A DNA stretch of 64,000 bases from Paenibacillus guangzhouensis. Its GTDB lineage: Bacteria > Bacillota > Bacilli > Paenibacillales > Paenibacillaceae. The stretch lies in NCBI RefSeq assembly GCF_009363075.1, contig NZ_CP045293.1, positions 1 to 64,000 on the forward strand, in the 5' to 3' direction. Positions 41,250 to 51,109 of this stretch are shown piece after piece (position 1 is the first letter of the stretch; each line of letters opens with the position of its first letter). The notes under the pieces were generated by a model. The model made no database searches. It had not been told where the DNA came from and saw nothing but the letters and a program-made list of their open reading frames with translations. Position numbers and translations under genes: made by a program.

Positions 41250-43256
41250 TTAGTGACCGACCAAAAACATCAATGCGGCAGCTTCTTTACGAGTCATCGC
41301 TTCCTTGGATCTATAATCGACCGAACCGTCGGATGACTTGATGATATCCGGACCATAAAGCTTCTGGGCGACGATGTTTTTGACCGCCTCCAATGCCCAT
41401 TCGTCCGTTTCTCCGGACAGTAAAGCCTCTTGAGACGGCTTATCCATTATCGATAGGAATTTCCAGAGGATTACCGCCGCTTCTTGTCGTGTAATCCATC
41501 GGTTTGGCTCAAAACGATCCTTCGAGATGCCTTGAATTAAACCATATTGAGGTGAAGCGGCGGTCTCAATGAATTCCGCTCCAGGAACACCGTCAAGATC
41601 AATGAATTTGCCAGTAGGCTTATCTGCGGGAATCCCCAGCCATGTCATGAACTGCAGCACAAATTGTGCGCGGGTCATCGGCTTATCTGGTCCGAAGTTG
41701 CCTCCAGGTTCTCCGTTTACAACATGAAGTTGATGGAGTCCGTTAATATACTCGGCATACGGATGATGTTTTGGAACATCTGAGAAGGAATTTTTTTCAG
41801 GTCTTTTAACGGTAAACGCAATCGGATAAGTCTGAGAGTAGATGTAAGAGATCGCTCCGTCCGGTCCTTCTTTAAACGCTACCAGCGCTCCCGTCTCGTC
41901 CTCAAAGAGCAGGGAATCCACTTGCCGCAGTTTCTGCCTATATACAATGTTCCTCATCTCTAACGTTCCATCTTCAGCCGCATGGATTCTAGTAATGAGA
42001 TAGTTCACGCGCAAATCGCTGTAAAGACCCTCGAAGCGGGTAAGTTCTTGCTTGCTGGGGTTCAGGTAGGTTCTTTGCTTTGTCTCTGATTTTGGAAAAA
42101 AGTGATCCATAAATGCTTTGAAAATCATACCGCGCAAGTCTGTATTTTTGTTGGCAACGATAAACCCTCCTACCTTCTGTTCGGGAAGCAACCACATCCA
42201 GGAGGAGAAATCCGGCGTATCACCAAGTTTTCCAATGACATATTGACCGTTATACGCTTGTTGGTATGCATACTCAAAGCCGAATGTCATAATCGGCAAT
42301 TCCGGATGAATCGCCAATTGTACGCTTTGCATCGCTTGGATGGAACTCTTTTGTAACAAACGGGCATTCCCCAGCATGCCATTGTTCAAGTGAGCCATCA
42401 TAAAACGAGCCATATCGCTGCCAGTCGTTACCATGCCTCCATGCGGCATATCATCGGGCTTCATGGTATATGGCTGAAATGGAAGGTTTGTACCGTTCTG
42501 CTCGATATAACCTGTAGCCAGCTTGGAGCGAAGTTGTTTATTTGGAACAAAGCTGCTGTTGGTCATTCCAAGAGGCTTGAGAATGTTGTCGTCGACGTAT
42601 TGGTGAAACGGCTGTTTTGCGACCTGCTGGACAATTAATCCCTGTAGCATGGATGCCACATTGTCGTACTTATAGACTTCTCCTGGCGTATGGACGATGG
42701 TGGGCATATGTTGTTTGGTGTAATCATCCAACGATATATTTTGCTTGACATCGAAGGATAATCCTGGAGGATCAACCTTGTCGAATCCGGTTGTGTGTGT
42801 CAGCAGGTGCCTCATTGTGAGTGGAGAGGAGGTGTTGTTTTTCAATTGAATATCACCGAGATAAGATTGAACGTCTTGATCCAAATCAATTCTCCCTTGC
42901 TCTACAAGCTGCATGACTGCGGTTGCTGTAATCGACTTTGAGATCGAAGCAATACGAAATGCGGTATTTTCAGGATCGACTGGCGTTTTGCTCTCCAGAT
43001 CGGCGAAGCCGTACCCTTTTTGGAGCAGTACCTTATCGTCTTTGACAACAACAAACATCGCTCCCGGTATGTTCAGTGCTTTCACATTTTCGCGTTCAAA
43101 GAACGCATCCGCAAAACGTTCTACTTCCTCCGAATTCAGAGTTACCGCAGGACTCGCACCTTGCGCCGCATAAGCGGACGATGCTGTAGAGAAAGCCAGG
43201 CAAGTTCCGATCCACACACTGCATAGCTTGGTCCAACCTCGTTTATTCTTTTTCAT
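41250..43256 (-). CDS. Serine hydrolase (beta-lactamase/penicillin-binding-like) with three SLH domains
   Basis: The 668-residue exported protein has a signal peptide ending near AYAAQG. The class-C beta-lactamase-like domain (about residues 40-400) has the SxxK motif in FRIASISKSITATAVM, a YxN-type motif in VYKYDNVASML and HGGMVTTGSDMARF. A linker domain of about 90 residues follows, then three S-layer-homology repeats (FSDVPKHHPYAEYINGLHQL, QYGLIQGISKDRFEPNRWIT, QKLYGPDIIKSSDGSVDYRS) that attach it to the cell wall polymer. It probably acts on peptidoglycan peptides or other esters or amides at the surface. Confidence 0.9.
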   Translation of the reverse strand: MKKNKRGWTKLCSVWIGTCLAFSTASSAYAAQGASPAVTLNSEEVERFADAFFERENVKALNIPGAMFVVVKDDKVLLQKGYGFADLESKTPVDPENTAFRIASISKSITATAVMQLVEQGRIDLDQDVQSYLGDIQLKNNTSSPLTMRHLLTHTTGFDKVDPPGLSFDVKQNISLDDYTKQHMPTIVHTPGEVYKYDNVASMLQGLIVQQVAKQPFHQYVDDNILKPLGMTNSSFVPNKQLRSKLATGYIEQNGTNLPFQPYTMKPDDMPHGGMVTTGSDMARFMMAHLNNGMLGNARLLQKSSIQAMQSVQLAIHPELPIMTFGFEYAYQQAYNGQYVIGKLGDTPDFSSWMWLLPEQKVGGFIVANKNTDLRGMIFKAFMDHFFPKSETKQRTYLNPSKQELTRFEGLYSDLRVNYLITRIHAAEDGTLEMRNIVYRQKLRQVDSLLFEDETGALVAFKEGPDGAISYIYSQTYPIAFTVKRPEKNSFSDVPKHHPYAEYINGLHQLHVVNGEPGGNFGPDKPMTRAQFVLQFMTWLGIPADKPTGKFIDLDGVPGAEFIETAASPQYGLIQGISKDRFEPNRWITRQEAAVILWKFLSIMDKPSQEALLSGETDEWALEAVKNIVAQKLYGPDIIKSSDGSVDYRSKEAMTRKEAAALMFLVGH

Positions 43257-43371
43257 CGTACATCCTCCTTGTGTAGTAAGTGATACGATGTCATTCTACC
43301 GACCAATTCTTTCTCCAGACTTTGGTTAACCTTACATTTCCCATACAATGAGCTGCCAACCGCAAACATGC

Positions 43372-43415
43372 AAAAACGCCTAGCGGCGCCCTTACTCGGG
43401 TCAACGCTAGGCGTT
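43372..43415 (-). terminator. Terminator of dps
   Basis: On the minus strand a perfect 11-bp stem AACGCCTAGCG/CGCTAGGCGTT is followed by TTTGC, 12 bases after the dps stop. Confidence 0.82.
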
Positions 43416-43426
43416 CGTCCATGCTC

Positions 43427-43873
43427 TTAAGCCAAGTAAGCTCTGAGCATCCAAACCTGTTTCTCTAATGTGCCTTTGATGCCAAGCAGCATATCGGAGC
43501 TTGCTTCGTCTCCTGCTTCTTGGGCAACGTCCATGCCATGTGCCAGCTCGGTGATTACGGTCTCGAAATCACTCTTAACGGATGCGACCATTTCCTTCGC
43601 ATTTTCTTTGCCTGTCGCTTCTTGGATGCTGGATACAGCTAAGTATTCTTTCATGGTAGCAAGCGGTGCTCCTTGAATGGTAAGGATACGTTCTGCGATA
43701 TCATCGACGTAGGTTGCCGCTTCATTGTAGAACTCTTCGAATTTCTCATGCAGCGTGAAGAACTGATCACCTTTCACATACCAATGGTAGTTATGCAGTT
43801 TCACGAAGAGAACGTTCCAGTTCGCCAGTTGTTTATTTAAAACCTCAACGACTTGATTGTTAGATTGTGTCAT
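43427..43873 (-). CDS. dps: Dps-family DNA-protection/ferritin-like protein
   Basis: The 148-residue protein forms dodecamers that oxidise and store iron and protect DNA. Ferroxidase ligands are visible in [20 protein letters not shown] and [20 protein letters not shown]. Length is typical. GAGGAGCG lies 6 bases before the ATG. A PerR-like box (43908-43922) lies 35 bases upstream, matching peroxide induction of the Bacillus homologue MrgA. Confidence 0.95.
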   Translation of the reverse strand: MTQSNNQVVEVLNKQLANWNVLFVKLHNYHWYVKGDQFFTLHEKFEEFYNEAATYVDDIAERILTIQGAPLATMKEYLAVSSIQEATGKENAKEMVASVKSDFETVITELAHGMDVAQEAGDEASSDMLLGIKGTLEKQVWMLRAYLA

Positions 43874-43907
43874 GTGTAATCGCTCCTCTTTTGAATTAAT
43901 TACTAGA

Positions 43908-43922
43908 TTAGAATTATTCTAA
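43908..43922. promoter_or_regulatory. PerR box upstream of dps
   Basis: The perfect 7-1-7 palindrome TTAGAATTATTCTAA matches the PerR consensus TTATAATNATTATAA except for one symmetrical pair of substitutions. It sits where the dps promoter should be. PerR or a Fur-family relative is the expected repressor. Confidence 0.75.
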
Positions 43923-43969
43923 ATAACTTGTGAATTCATAATAACATAACTCGCGGGGTTTGGCTACCC

Positions 43970-44530
43970 CTATTCCAAAGTTTGTGGATTGGGCTTGATT
44001 TTGCCTTCCGCCATTTCCTTCTCCGCCTGTTGTCTGTGCGCTATACGGCTGCTTGCGGCAGCGGCGATGGCGCCAACGATATCATCCAAGAACGTATGGA
44101 TCTGCCCATCATGCTTGTCATTGAGCTTCTCCAAAATCCCGGGTTTAAGCTTGTCCACGTAACCGTAATTCGTGAAGCCAATGCTTCCATATACATTCAC
44201 GATCGAGAAGGCGAGAATTTCATCAACGCCGTAGAGGCTCTCATCATTGCGGACCATTTCTTGAAGCGGAGAGAGCAACTTGCCTTCTTCGGCAAGCATG
44301 TCGAGTTGAATGCCGGTCAGGACTGCGTTTTGTACCTCACGTTTGGATAGCACCATGTGGATATTCTCAATGCAGGTCTCCATCGTTAAGGTTGGGAAAT
44401 ATTTCTGTTGCAGGAATAGCACGAGTTCTCCGATTTGTTCGATCGTTACACCGCGCTCTGTAAGTAATCTCCTCGTAGCTTCGGCCACCTTGGTGCTGTC
44501 GAGGCTATAAGGTGTTGTGGAGTCTTCCAT
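43970..44530 (-). CDS. Phosphatidylglycerophosphatase A-related protein (YutG-like)
   Basis: The 186-residue protein has the PgpA/YutG motifs TERGVTIEQIGELVLFLQQK, SKREVQNAVLTGIQLDMLAE, YGVDEILAFSIVNVYGSIGF and HTFLDDIVGAIAAAASSRIA. The acidic FLDD and GVDE segments are the conserved core. The family dephosphorylates phosphatidylglycerophosphate in proteobacteria, but the Bacillus version is not well characterised. The start is uncertain: the ATG at 44530 gives a family-like N-terminus but a weak ribosome binding site, and an in-frame ATG at 44596 would add 22 residues. Confidence 0.8.
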   Translation of the reverse strand: MEDSTTPYSLDSTKVAEATRRLLTERGVTIEQIGELVLFLQQKYFPTLTMETCIENIHMVLSKREVQNAVLTGIQLDMLAEEGKLLSPLQEMVRNDESLYGVDEILAFSIVNVYGSIGFTNYGYVDKLKPGILEKLNDKHDGQIHTFLDDIVGAIAAAASSRIAHRQQAEKEMAEGKIKPNPQTLE

Positions 44531-44718
44531 ATGTTGTACACATCCCGACGATATTTTGAACACGTACTTATAGTATACGTGAACCGTTATTTTCATCCGT
44601 ATGAAAAAATATACATCCAGTCATAAAAATTGGACAAAAAGTAGTTATATCGCGCAAGGAAGGCTCGTATACATGGTAGTACAAGTTACATTAAACCGTT
44701 TTAAGGAGGAAATCGTAC

Positions 44719-45789
44719 ATGCTTATCCACAAATGGCTTCGCAATTTGGCTCTTGGGGGACTTATTGCTGTACCTTTAACACTGTCGGGCTGCGGCCTAT
44801 TTTCCAAAGAAGCCAGCGAGAAGATTGATGCACCCCCGGCTGACGTCGAAATGCAGATGATGAATGAATCGAACACCTTAAACGTCGTCAAGCCGACAAC
44901 CACGAAACCACAGATCAAAAATGGACTAACCGTCTTCTTGAAGGACAACAGCGGCATGCTCGCTCCGATTACCCTCGATATTCAGCTTAAGAAAGGTGAG
45001 GATGCAGCGAAGCGGGCACTAGAAATGATGGTTGAAGACAATAAAGATAAGAAGCTGCTACCAGTCGGCTTTCAAGCAGTATTGCCTAAAGGTACGGTTG
45101 TGAAGAGCATTACACGTGATGCAGAGAAAAAACTCGCAACGGTGGAATTCTCCCAGCAGTTCGCGGACTATAATGTAACGGAAGAACGTAAAATTGTTGA
45201 AGCGGTCACTTGGGCGGTTACCAGTGATCCGAACATTCAAAGCGTTCAATTAAAGCTGGAAGGGCAGCCATTGCATGAGATGCCGGTGGATGGGCTGCCT
45301 ATGGATGAGCCGATGACACGTGAAATGGGAATTAACCTTGAGAAATCCGATAACGTAACGTATATGAACTCGATGCCGGTTACGGTCTACTTCTCCGCAG
45401 TATCGCCTGACAATGTGCAATATTATGTGCCGGTCACACGTTTGATTGAACCATCGACAGATATTGCTGCTGCATCGTTGAAAGAGCTGATCGTCGGTCC
45501 GCTCAACTCGGATGCCCTTGAGCCTGTCATGACGCCGGAGATGAAAGTGAAGCAAATTGAGCAGACGAAGGATACGATTACCGTGGATCTGACGGATTCC
45601 ATGTTCGAACCGAATCAGAAGACGCCAGCGGAAATGCTGCAAGCTGTAATTTTAACGCTTACCGAGAATACTACAGTGAAAAAGGTTCAAATTAAGATTA
45701 ATGGCGAGACCAACGTTGTCGGCGACGATAACGAGAATTATGGCAAACCGGTGACGCGCCCATCCGTTGTGAACGGCATGAAAGCGTAA
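44719..45789 (+). CDS. gerM: GerM-domain lipoprotein (sporulation/germination)
   Basis: The 356-residue lipoprotein (signal with lipobox LSGCGLF) has two GerM domains: about residues 70-190 (LTVFLKDNSGMLAPITLDIQ, AVLPKGTVVKSIT, VEFSQQFADY) and about 215-335 (MPVTVYFSAVSPDNVQYYVP, SLKELIVGPLNSDALEPV). In Bacillus, GerM is made in the mother cell and helps hold the SpoIIQ-SpoIIIAH engulfment complex. The gene order gerM-rph-rdgB is the same as in Bacillus. AAGGAGGAAA precedes the ATG. Confidence 0.92.
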   Translation: MLIHKWLRNLALGGLIAVPLTLSGCGLFSKEASEKIDAPPADVEMQMMNESNTLNVVKPTTTKPQIKNGLTVFLKDNSGMLAPITLDIQLKKGEDAAKRALEMMVEDNKDKKLLPVGFQAVLPKGTVVKSITRDAEKKLATVEFSQQFADYNVTEERKIVEAVTWAVTSDPNIQSVQLKLEGQPLHEMPVDGLPMDEPMTREMGINLEKSDNVTYMNSMPVTVYFSAVSPDNVQYYVPVTRLIEPSTDIAAASLKELIVGPLNSDALEPVMTPEMKVKQIEQTKDTITVDLTDSMFEPNQKTPAEMLQAVILTLTENTTVKKVQIKINGETNVVGDDNENYGKPVTRPSVVNGMKA

Positions 45790-45813
45790 AAACGAACGAA
45801 ATAGCTTGTACTA

Positions 45814-45845
45814 AGCCAAGGGGGATGCGAATCCCCCGCTTTTTG
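45814..45845 (+). terminator. Terminator between gerM and rph
   Basis: A GGGGGAT/ATCCCCC stem with a GCGA loop, extendable by AAGC/GCTT, is followed by TTTTT. It implies that rph has its own promoter. A candidate -10, TAGAAT, lies near 45893. Confidence 0.85.
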
Positions 45846-45955
45846 TCTTCACATTTAAGGCGCCAAAAGGTGCTTTTCCGAATTGTCTTTGGTAGAATAA
45901 GAAAGTTATGTTTATAACGAAATCAGGCAAGGGTCAAAATAGAGGAGGTTGCTAC

Positions 45956-46717
45956 ATGAGAATAAACGGACGAAAACAGGATCAGCTTCGGACGGTTTCC
46001 ATTACGACAAATGCGAATAAATATGCAGAGGGCTCAGTCCTCATTGAATTTGGAGATACCAAGGTGATCTGTACGGCGACCGTCGATGAGAAGGTTCCTC
46101 CTTTTATGAAGGGGCAAGGCAAAGGTTGGATTACGGCGGAATACTCGATGCTGCCGCGTGCAACTCAGACACGGAACCAACGTGAATCAGCAAGAGGCAA
46201 ACTGACAGGGCGCACGATGGAAATTCAGCGTCTAATTGGCCGCGCGCTGCGCTCCGTCGTGGATCTCCATGCGCTTGGCGAGCGCACCATTACACTCGAT
46301 TGCGACGTGATTCAAGCAGATGGCGGTACGAGAACGACATCGATTACGGGATCCTTCGTTGCGATGGCGATAGCAGTCAACCGAATTGCGGAACAGCATA
46401 AATTAGCGAAATTCCCGATCACGGATTTTCTCGCATCGGTTAGTGTTGGAGTGATTCAGAATGAAGCGCTCCTCGACTTGAACTATGAGGAAGACTCCAA
46501 AGCGAAGGTCGATATGAACGTCGTGATGACAGGGAACGGTAAGTTTGTTGAGTTGCAGGGAACGGGGGAAGAAGCGCCATTTTCGCGCCAAGAGCTGAAT
46601 CAATTGCTTGAACTTGGCGAAGTGGGCATTCTGGAGCTGATCGAAATCCAGAAATCCGCGCTTGGGCCTGTGATTTCTGCGAAGATTGAAGCTGTCGCTG
46701 CAGCGGTACGGGGGTAA
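45956..46717 (+). CDS. rph: Ribonuclease PH
   Basis: The 253-residue phosphorolytic 3'-exoribonuclease trims tRNA ends. It has [59 protein letters not shown] and [20 protein letters not shown]. The ATG at 45956 follows GAGGAGG by 7 bases. An ATG at 45908 lies upstream of that site. It is followed by rdgB 8 bases downstream. Confidence 0.95.
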   Translation: MRINGRKQDQLRTVSITTNANKYAEGSVLIEFGDTKVICTATVDEKVPPFMKGQGKGWITAEYSMLPRATQTRNQRESARGKLTGRTMEIQRLIGRALRSVVDLHALGERTITLDCDVIQADGGTRTTSITGSFVAMAIAVNRIAEQHKLAKFPITDFLASVSVGVIQNEALLDLNYEEDSKAKVDMNVVMTGNGKFVELQGTGEEAPFSRQELNQLLELGEVGILELIEIQKSALGPVISAKIEAVAAAVRG

Positions 46718-46725
46718 CGAACACC

Positions 46726-47352
46726 ATGACACGCATTGCACAAGATACGATAATCGTTGCAACGAGAAATAAGGGGAAAGTGAAGGAATTCGCGCATGCT
46801 TTTGCAGCGATCGGCAAGCAAGTCAAGAGTATGTACGATTACCCGGATATTCCGGATGTAGTTGAAGATGGAGAGACGTTCTTCGCGAATTCTTATAAAA
46901 AAGCGAAGACGGTTGCGCTCGCACTTGGCGTTCCGGTCCTGGCGGATGATTCGGGTCTATGCGTGGATAAGTTAAATGGTGACCCTGGTGTCTATTCCGC
47001 AAGATATGCAGGTAAAGGCGCCACGGATCAAACGAATAACGAGAAGCTGCTGCGGGCGCTTGGCGAATTGACAGAGGGCGAGGACACAGAGCAATCGCTG
47101 CTCAGCCCTGCACAGTTCGTCTGCACGTTGGTGCTGTACGACCCGGATACGAATGAGCATGTGGAAGCATCTGGTCAAGTTGAGGGTTGGATTATGGCAG
47201 AACCACGTGGTCTTGGCGGGTTTGGCTATGATCCGTTGTTCTATCTGCCAGCATTCGAGAAGACGATGGGAGAGCTTACGGTCGAAGAGAAGCAATCCAT
47301 TAGTCATCGGGGCAGAGCGCTGGAACAATTGCTTACGAAACTTGCGCAATAA
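46726..47352 (+). CDS. rdgB: XTP/dITP diphosphatase (RdgB/HAM1 family)
   Basis: The 208-residue enzyme hydrolyses non-canonical purine nucleoside triphosphates. Motifs are IIVATRNKGKVKEFAHAF, FFANSYKKAKTVALALGVPV, LADDSGLCVDKLNGDPGVYS, GFGYDPLFYLPAFEKTMGEL and ISHRGRALEQL. It starts 8 bases after rph and is co-transcribed with it, as in Bacillus (ysnA). Confidence 0.94.
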   Translation: MTRIAQDTIIVATRNKGKVKEFAHAFAAIGKQVKSMYDYPDIPDVVEDGETFFANSYKKAKTVALALGVPVLADDSGLCVDKLNGDPGVYSARYAGKGATDQTNNEKLLRALGELTEGEDTEQSLLSPAQFVCTLVLYDPDTNEHVEASGQVEGWIMAEPRGLGGFGYDPLFYLPAFEKTMGELTVEEKQSISHRGRALEQLLTKLAQ

Positions 47353-47366
47353 CACTAATCGTCAGC

Positions 47367-47421
47367 AAAAAAAGCTAACTTTACGGTATCCTCTACGAGG
47401 AACCGGAGGTTAGCTTTTTTT
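47367..47421. terminator. Bidirectional terminator between rdgB and the GNAT gene
   Basis: The outer stem AAAAAAGCTAAC/GTTAGCTTTTTT encloses CCTC/GAGG. A- and T-runs on both sides suit both convergent genes. Confidence 0.85.
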
Positions 47422-47429
47422 CATATCCA

Positions 47430-48515
47430 TTACCGATTAAGCAGGATGGATTGGAGGCGACGCTTATTGATTTGATAGAGGGTATAGGAACGCAGCAGCT
47501 TTGTTTTTCTACGATCATGATGGTTGAAGATTCGAATATGGTAGTTGATATTGATCGTATCGGACCAATAGAACTTGTAGTCCTGGTCGCCGCTTAGAAA
47601 ATCGATCTCGTTCACGTCTTGCGCAAGAAAATGCTTAATGACATGGTTCGAGAGGATGAGTCCGATCCCATATTTGGGATAGTCTTTGGACGTGGCTGAC
47701 AGGTACAGGTATACTTTGTGCGCGTGCTTGATGGAGATCGCGATGGACTCAATGCAGCCATTGATCTCCAAGTAGGAGAAATGCACGCGGTTGCTCTCTG
47801 CAAGATAAGAGAGGATATTCCTCAGAAAAGCAGTCTCTCCAGGACGACGAAATAAACTATTCGGCCATCGCTGCTGATGGAGAACCGACAACCTGTCCCA
47901 CAGCACATCCGAATAAGGGGCATCACTGACAATGCGGACGGTGTGCTCACGAGATAATTTGCGCTCCTTGCGTTCGATCTCTTTGATCTGGTTCTTATCT
48001 ATTTTCATATTGGCATGAGGACCAAGCTTCAGATAAGGGGATACGGACAATTGCCGAGTCAATACTTCGAACGGCTCTCCTAATGTTTGTTCCACCAAGG
48101 TAGTGACCGGATTGCTCGATTGGAAGCTGTAGAGATCTATCCAATCCCATTCCACTTGATGGGTTGTGAAGGCTGTGGTTATATGCCTGAGCAGCTTGAT
48201 ATAGTGATATTCGCGGTGCATATAAAAGCTGTTGTTCTCGCCGGTCCCTGAGATGATGCACTTCAGCGAACGTACCTTGCGCCATTTGAGCTTCTGCGAC
48301 ACGATACATAGGGGGGCCAGCGCAACCCAGCGATCTTGATCAGTAACGACCACAATAAATAATTGTGCTGCGGGATTGTGCATATGCGTAAGATAGGCTT
48401 CCATCCATTCCCATGTCGCGAAAACTTCCGGCTGCTCCGTATGCTCAATTAGTTCTGTCCACTGCGCCTCATATTGCGACAAATCTTCCCTGCTCCGTAT
48501 AACCATCGTTTCCAT
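47430..48515 (-). CDS. GNAT-fold acyltransferase (BioF2-like/CelD-like)
   Basis: The protein of about 361 residues has two GNAT-like halves. The N-terminal half has EVFATWEWMEAYLTH and RWVALAPLCI. The C-terminal half, with the Acetyltransf_6 pattern, has LHQQRWPNSLFRR, VHFSYLEINGCIESIAISIK, YPKYGIGLILSNHVIKHFLA and EIDFLSGDQDYKFYWSD. Proteins of this type are linked to exopolysaccharide or cell-envelope modification, which fits the neighbouring OatA-like gene. The ATG at 48515 was chosen because AGAGGT lies 9 bases upstream. The frame is open to 48626, and an ATG at 48506 is also possible. Confidence 0.78.
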   Translation of the reverse strand: METMVIRSREDLSQYEAQWTELIEHTEQPEVFATWEWMEAYLTHMHNPAAQLFIVVVTDQDRWVALAPLCIVSQKLKWRKVRSLKCIISGTGENNSFYMHREYHYIKLLRHITTAFTTHQVEWDWIDLYSFQSSNPVTTLVEQTLGEPFEVLTRQLSVSPYLKLGPHANMKIDKNQIKEIERKERKLSREHTVRIVSDAPYSDVLWDRLSVLHQQRWPNSLFRRPGETAFLRNILSYLAESNRVHFSYLEINGCIESIAISIKHAHKVYLYLSATSKDYPKYGIGLILSNHVIKHFLAQDVNEIDFLSGDQDYKFYWSDTININYHIRIFNHHDRRKTKLLRSYTLYQINKRRLQSILLNR

Positions 48516-48643
48516 TCCCTCAACACCTCTAACGACAATATCTTCATACGTATGATAAATACTCGATGGATAAAAGGAATTCCTGCACCTCGCCTTGTTT
48601 CGACAAAAGTTCTGATTATCCGTCAAACAAGCATTTCGGCATA

Positions 48644-48694
48644 GAAAAACCAGCTAAATTGTCAAAGTCCGTAAGACAATGCAATTCGCTGGTT
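48644..48694 (-). terminator. Terminator of the acyltransferase gene
   Basis: On the minus strand the stem AACCAGC/GCTGGTT contains an inner TTGTC/GACAA pair and is followed by TTTTTC, about 20 bases after the stop. Confidence 0.75.
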
Positions 48695-48715
48695 CAGGAT
48701 TCGCAGGAATGAGTG

Positions 48716-50608
48716 CTATGTACGTTTTATCGCATTGGCGATCAATGCAGCATAAGCTTTGGAGCCTTGGATGGTTAGATGAACGCCGTCCTTGCTGAAA
48801 TAACTGTCATGATGGCCGCTTGCAGCATACCAATCAATGAGGGTAACGTTCTGCATCGTGCTGGATACGTCTTGAAGCGCTTTGTTTACGAGGCGCTCCC
48901 ATTTGCGCGGCACTCTTGCGTTCACAAGGTAGATGTGTTCGATCCCATCAAGAGATTGTAGGAATGTGACCAGTTGCTTTTTATTGAAATTCCCGTTCGT
49001 TCCTAGGCCAATAACGATCTTCTTGTCGAGCTGGTTATGCCGCGCCAGTTGATTCAATACATCGGTAGCTGTAGACATTTGGCGTCCAATCTCGGCATCG
49101 ACTGCGATGCCGGGGAGCTGTTCTTCCAGGTAAGGCTTGCCGTCCAACATGACAGAATCTCCAATGGCGGTGACATCGCTCCACGCAGGCTTTTTATCAT
49201 TTGATTTCGAAGTAGGCTGCACGGTTTCTGTATCCTTTGCCGATGTGCTGTCGATTTCTTCATTCGTCTGCTCATCTTGCGGCGTGCCCGCAGCATTCGG
49301 CATGGGGCTTGGCGGCAGTGGACCCAATAGATCTTCGGGACCGATCTCTGAAGCCATGAGATGCGTATCCGGCATGACTGACCCGGAAGTTGCGATCGTT
49401 GTTGTGCTGAACATGCCTACGCAGAAAATAATCCCGACGAGACACGAGCTTGCGGATAGTATCCATTGAGATCTGGAGATCCGGCGCCAGTGCCAATCTC
49501 TCTCCCGCATTTGTCGCCATTGTGCACGTATCGCTCCGCGACGGATGGGCTCCTCGATATATCGATAGGATAATGCAGCTAGAATCACACTGACGATAAC
49601 TTGCGAGATGGCGAGCATAACATTAAATCCGTCCGTATCCACAGCTGGCTTCGTTAGTTCAATGACTGGAAAATGCCACAGGTAGATGCCGTAAGCACGA
49701 ACACCGATCCATCGCAGCGGCTTCCAACTGAATAGTTGACTTAATAAGGTATCGGGCCGTAATAATGCAGCCATCAAGATGGCAGTTGTAAGCGCCACAG
49801 CTACGAGCCCGCCTTGATAAATATAATCTTCGAATTCGTTCATGGTACCGATCTGATAGAGCAGAATGAGCAGCGCCCCTCCACCGAGCAGATTCAGCAG
49901 TTTACGGCTCGAAGCCGTCTTGATTTGCGACCATTTGCCGCTTGGCAGGAGCATCGCGAGCACCCCGCCAATGAGGAGGCCGAATGCTCGGGTATCAGTT
50001 CCATAATATACGCGGCTCGGATCGTTCCCGGGCTCATACATCCATGCCATCGCGACCGCTGAGAAGAGGATGAGCAGTAGGGTAATCCCGACGAAATGTA
50101 TGCGTTTGGGTGCATACCGCAAGCCAATGGCGAGGAGCAGTGGCCACAGAATGTAGAACTGCCCTTCCACAGCGAGTGACCAGAGATGAACGAAAGGATT
50201 CGGTACACCAAATCGATCAAAGTAGGATACCTCATGGAAAATAAGCCACCAGTTGTTGCCGTAGACCGTTGTTGCCAGCACATCCCCACGAAGTGTTCGC
50301 AGCAAGTTATGATCGGTTACGGTTATCCAAGCGACGATTGTAATCAGCATGACGGCTAATGCTGGAATTAATCGACGAAATCGTCGGAACCAGAATCGGC
50401 CAAGGTGGATCCGCCCAGCAGAGCGTTGTGTCAGGAGTATATCCGTAACCAGGTAACCGGAGAGTACGAAGAAGATATCGACACCGAGGAAGCCGGCTGG
50501 GACCCATGGAATATCCAAGTGATAAGCGATGACAGCCATCACAGCGAGAGCCCTTAATCCATCCAGTCCTGTGAAATAACGTTTCGTGCCAAGGGATGCG
50601 CTAGACAT
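48716..50608 (-). CDS. OatA-like peptidoglycan/polysaccharide O-acetyltransferase
   Basis: The 630-residue protein has an N-terminal acyltransferase-3 domain with about 10-11 helices (FTGLDGLRALAVMAVIAYHL, FLGVDIFFVLSGYLVTDILL, FRRFRRLIPALAVMLI) and, after a Pro/Ser/Thr-rich linker, an extracytoplasmic SGNH hydrolase domain with VTAIGDSVMLDG, IVIGLGTNGNF and the catalytic DGVHLT. It probably O-acetylates peptidoglycan or a wall polymer and adds lysozyme resistance. The ATG at 50608 has GAGG 9 bases upstream. A GTG at 50623 is less likely. Confidence 0.9.
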   Translation of the reverse strand: MSSASLGTKRYFTGLDGLRALAVMAVIAYHLDIPWVPAGFLGVDIFFVLSGYLVTDILLTQRSAGRIHLGRFWFRRFRRLIPALAVMLITIVAWITVTDHNLLRTLRGDVLATTVYGNNWWLIFHEVSYFDRFGVPNPFVHLWSLAVEGQFYILWPLLLAIGLRYAPKRIHFVGITLLLILFSAVAMAWMYEPGNDPSRVYYGTDTRAFGLLIGGVLAMLLPSGKWSQIKTASSRKLLNLLGGGALLILLYQIGTMNEFEDYIYQGGLVAVALTTAILMAALLRPDTLLSQLFSWKPLRWIGVRAYGIYLWHFPVIELTKPAVDTDGFNVMLAISQVIVSVILAALSYRYIEEPIRRGAIRAQWRQMRERDWHWRRISRSQWILSASSCLVGIIFCVGMFSTTTIATSGSVMPDTHLMASEIGPEDLLGPLPPSPMPNAAGTPQDEQTNEEIDSTSAKDTETVQPTSKSNDKKPAWSDVTAIGDSVMLDGKPYLEEQLPGIAVDAEIGRQMSTATDVLNQLARHNQLDKKIVIGLGTNGNFNKKQLVTFLQSLDGIEHIYLVNARVPRKWERLVNKALQDVSSTMQNVTLIDWYAASGHHDSYFSKDGVHLTIQGSKAYAALIANAIKRT

Positions 50609-50765
50609 AGAGGACGACCTCACGATCCACGTTCATACGAAGCAGAAAATATCCTGCATCTAATCGATATATAGTCTGACGAGACTCGTCAGATAACTGT
50701 CTCTTGTTATGTATTGCATTCATACGGGCTTGCTTCACATCAATCCATCCTTCCTATCCTGCAGC

Positions 50766-50812
50766 ATGATGAAATCCCCCCGTCCATGACAGACACGGGG
50801 GGATTTCATCAT
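50766..50812. repeat. Orphan 18-bp perfect inverted repeat (strong hairpin)
   Basis: ATGATGAAATCCCCCCGT (50766-50783) and its exact complement (50795-50812) flank an 11-base loop. It lies alone in the roughly 500-base gap between the divergent OatA-like and LamG genes, without a T-run on either side. A smaller GTGGCA/TGCCAC hairpin lies at 50919-50937 and an AAGCTATT/AATAGCTT repeat near 50990-51025. The rest of 50609-51109 shows no gene. Confidence 0.7.
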
Positions 50813-51109
50813 CGCAAGACAAACCGTCATCATGTTGTTTGTTCAATGTTGTTAAGTTGCTTAGGTATGTGTCCAAATGCCTGTTGGTATTTGACGAAAT
50901 AGTGCCTTAAAAAGTTTCGTGGCACTGCATTTGCCACAGTTCAGACACAAATTTCGACCTCCATAGCTTATTCTAGGAACCTTTGTCGAAGCTATTGTGC
51001 CGTATTGCGTTTTGGAATAGCTTAAAAGAGTAGAAAAGACGAATAAATGAATTAATCCATCATGATTGAGATTGTAATAATCATTTTTTATTTATGGGAG
51101 GATTTTGTT

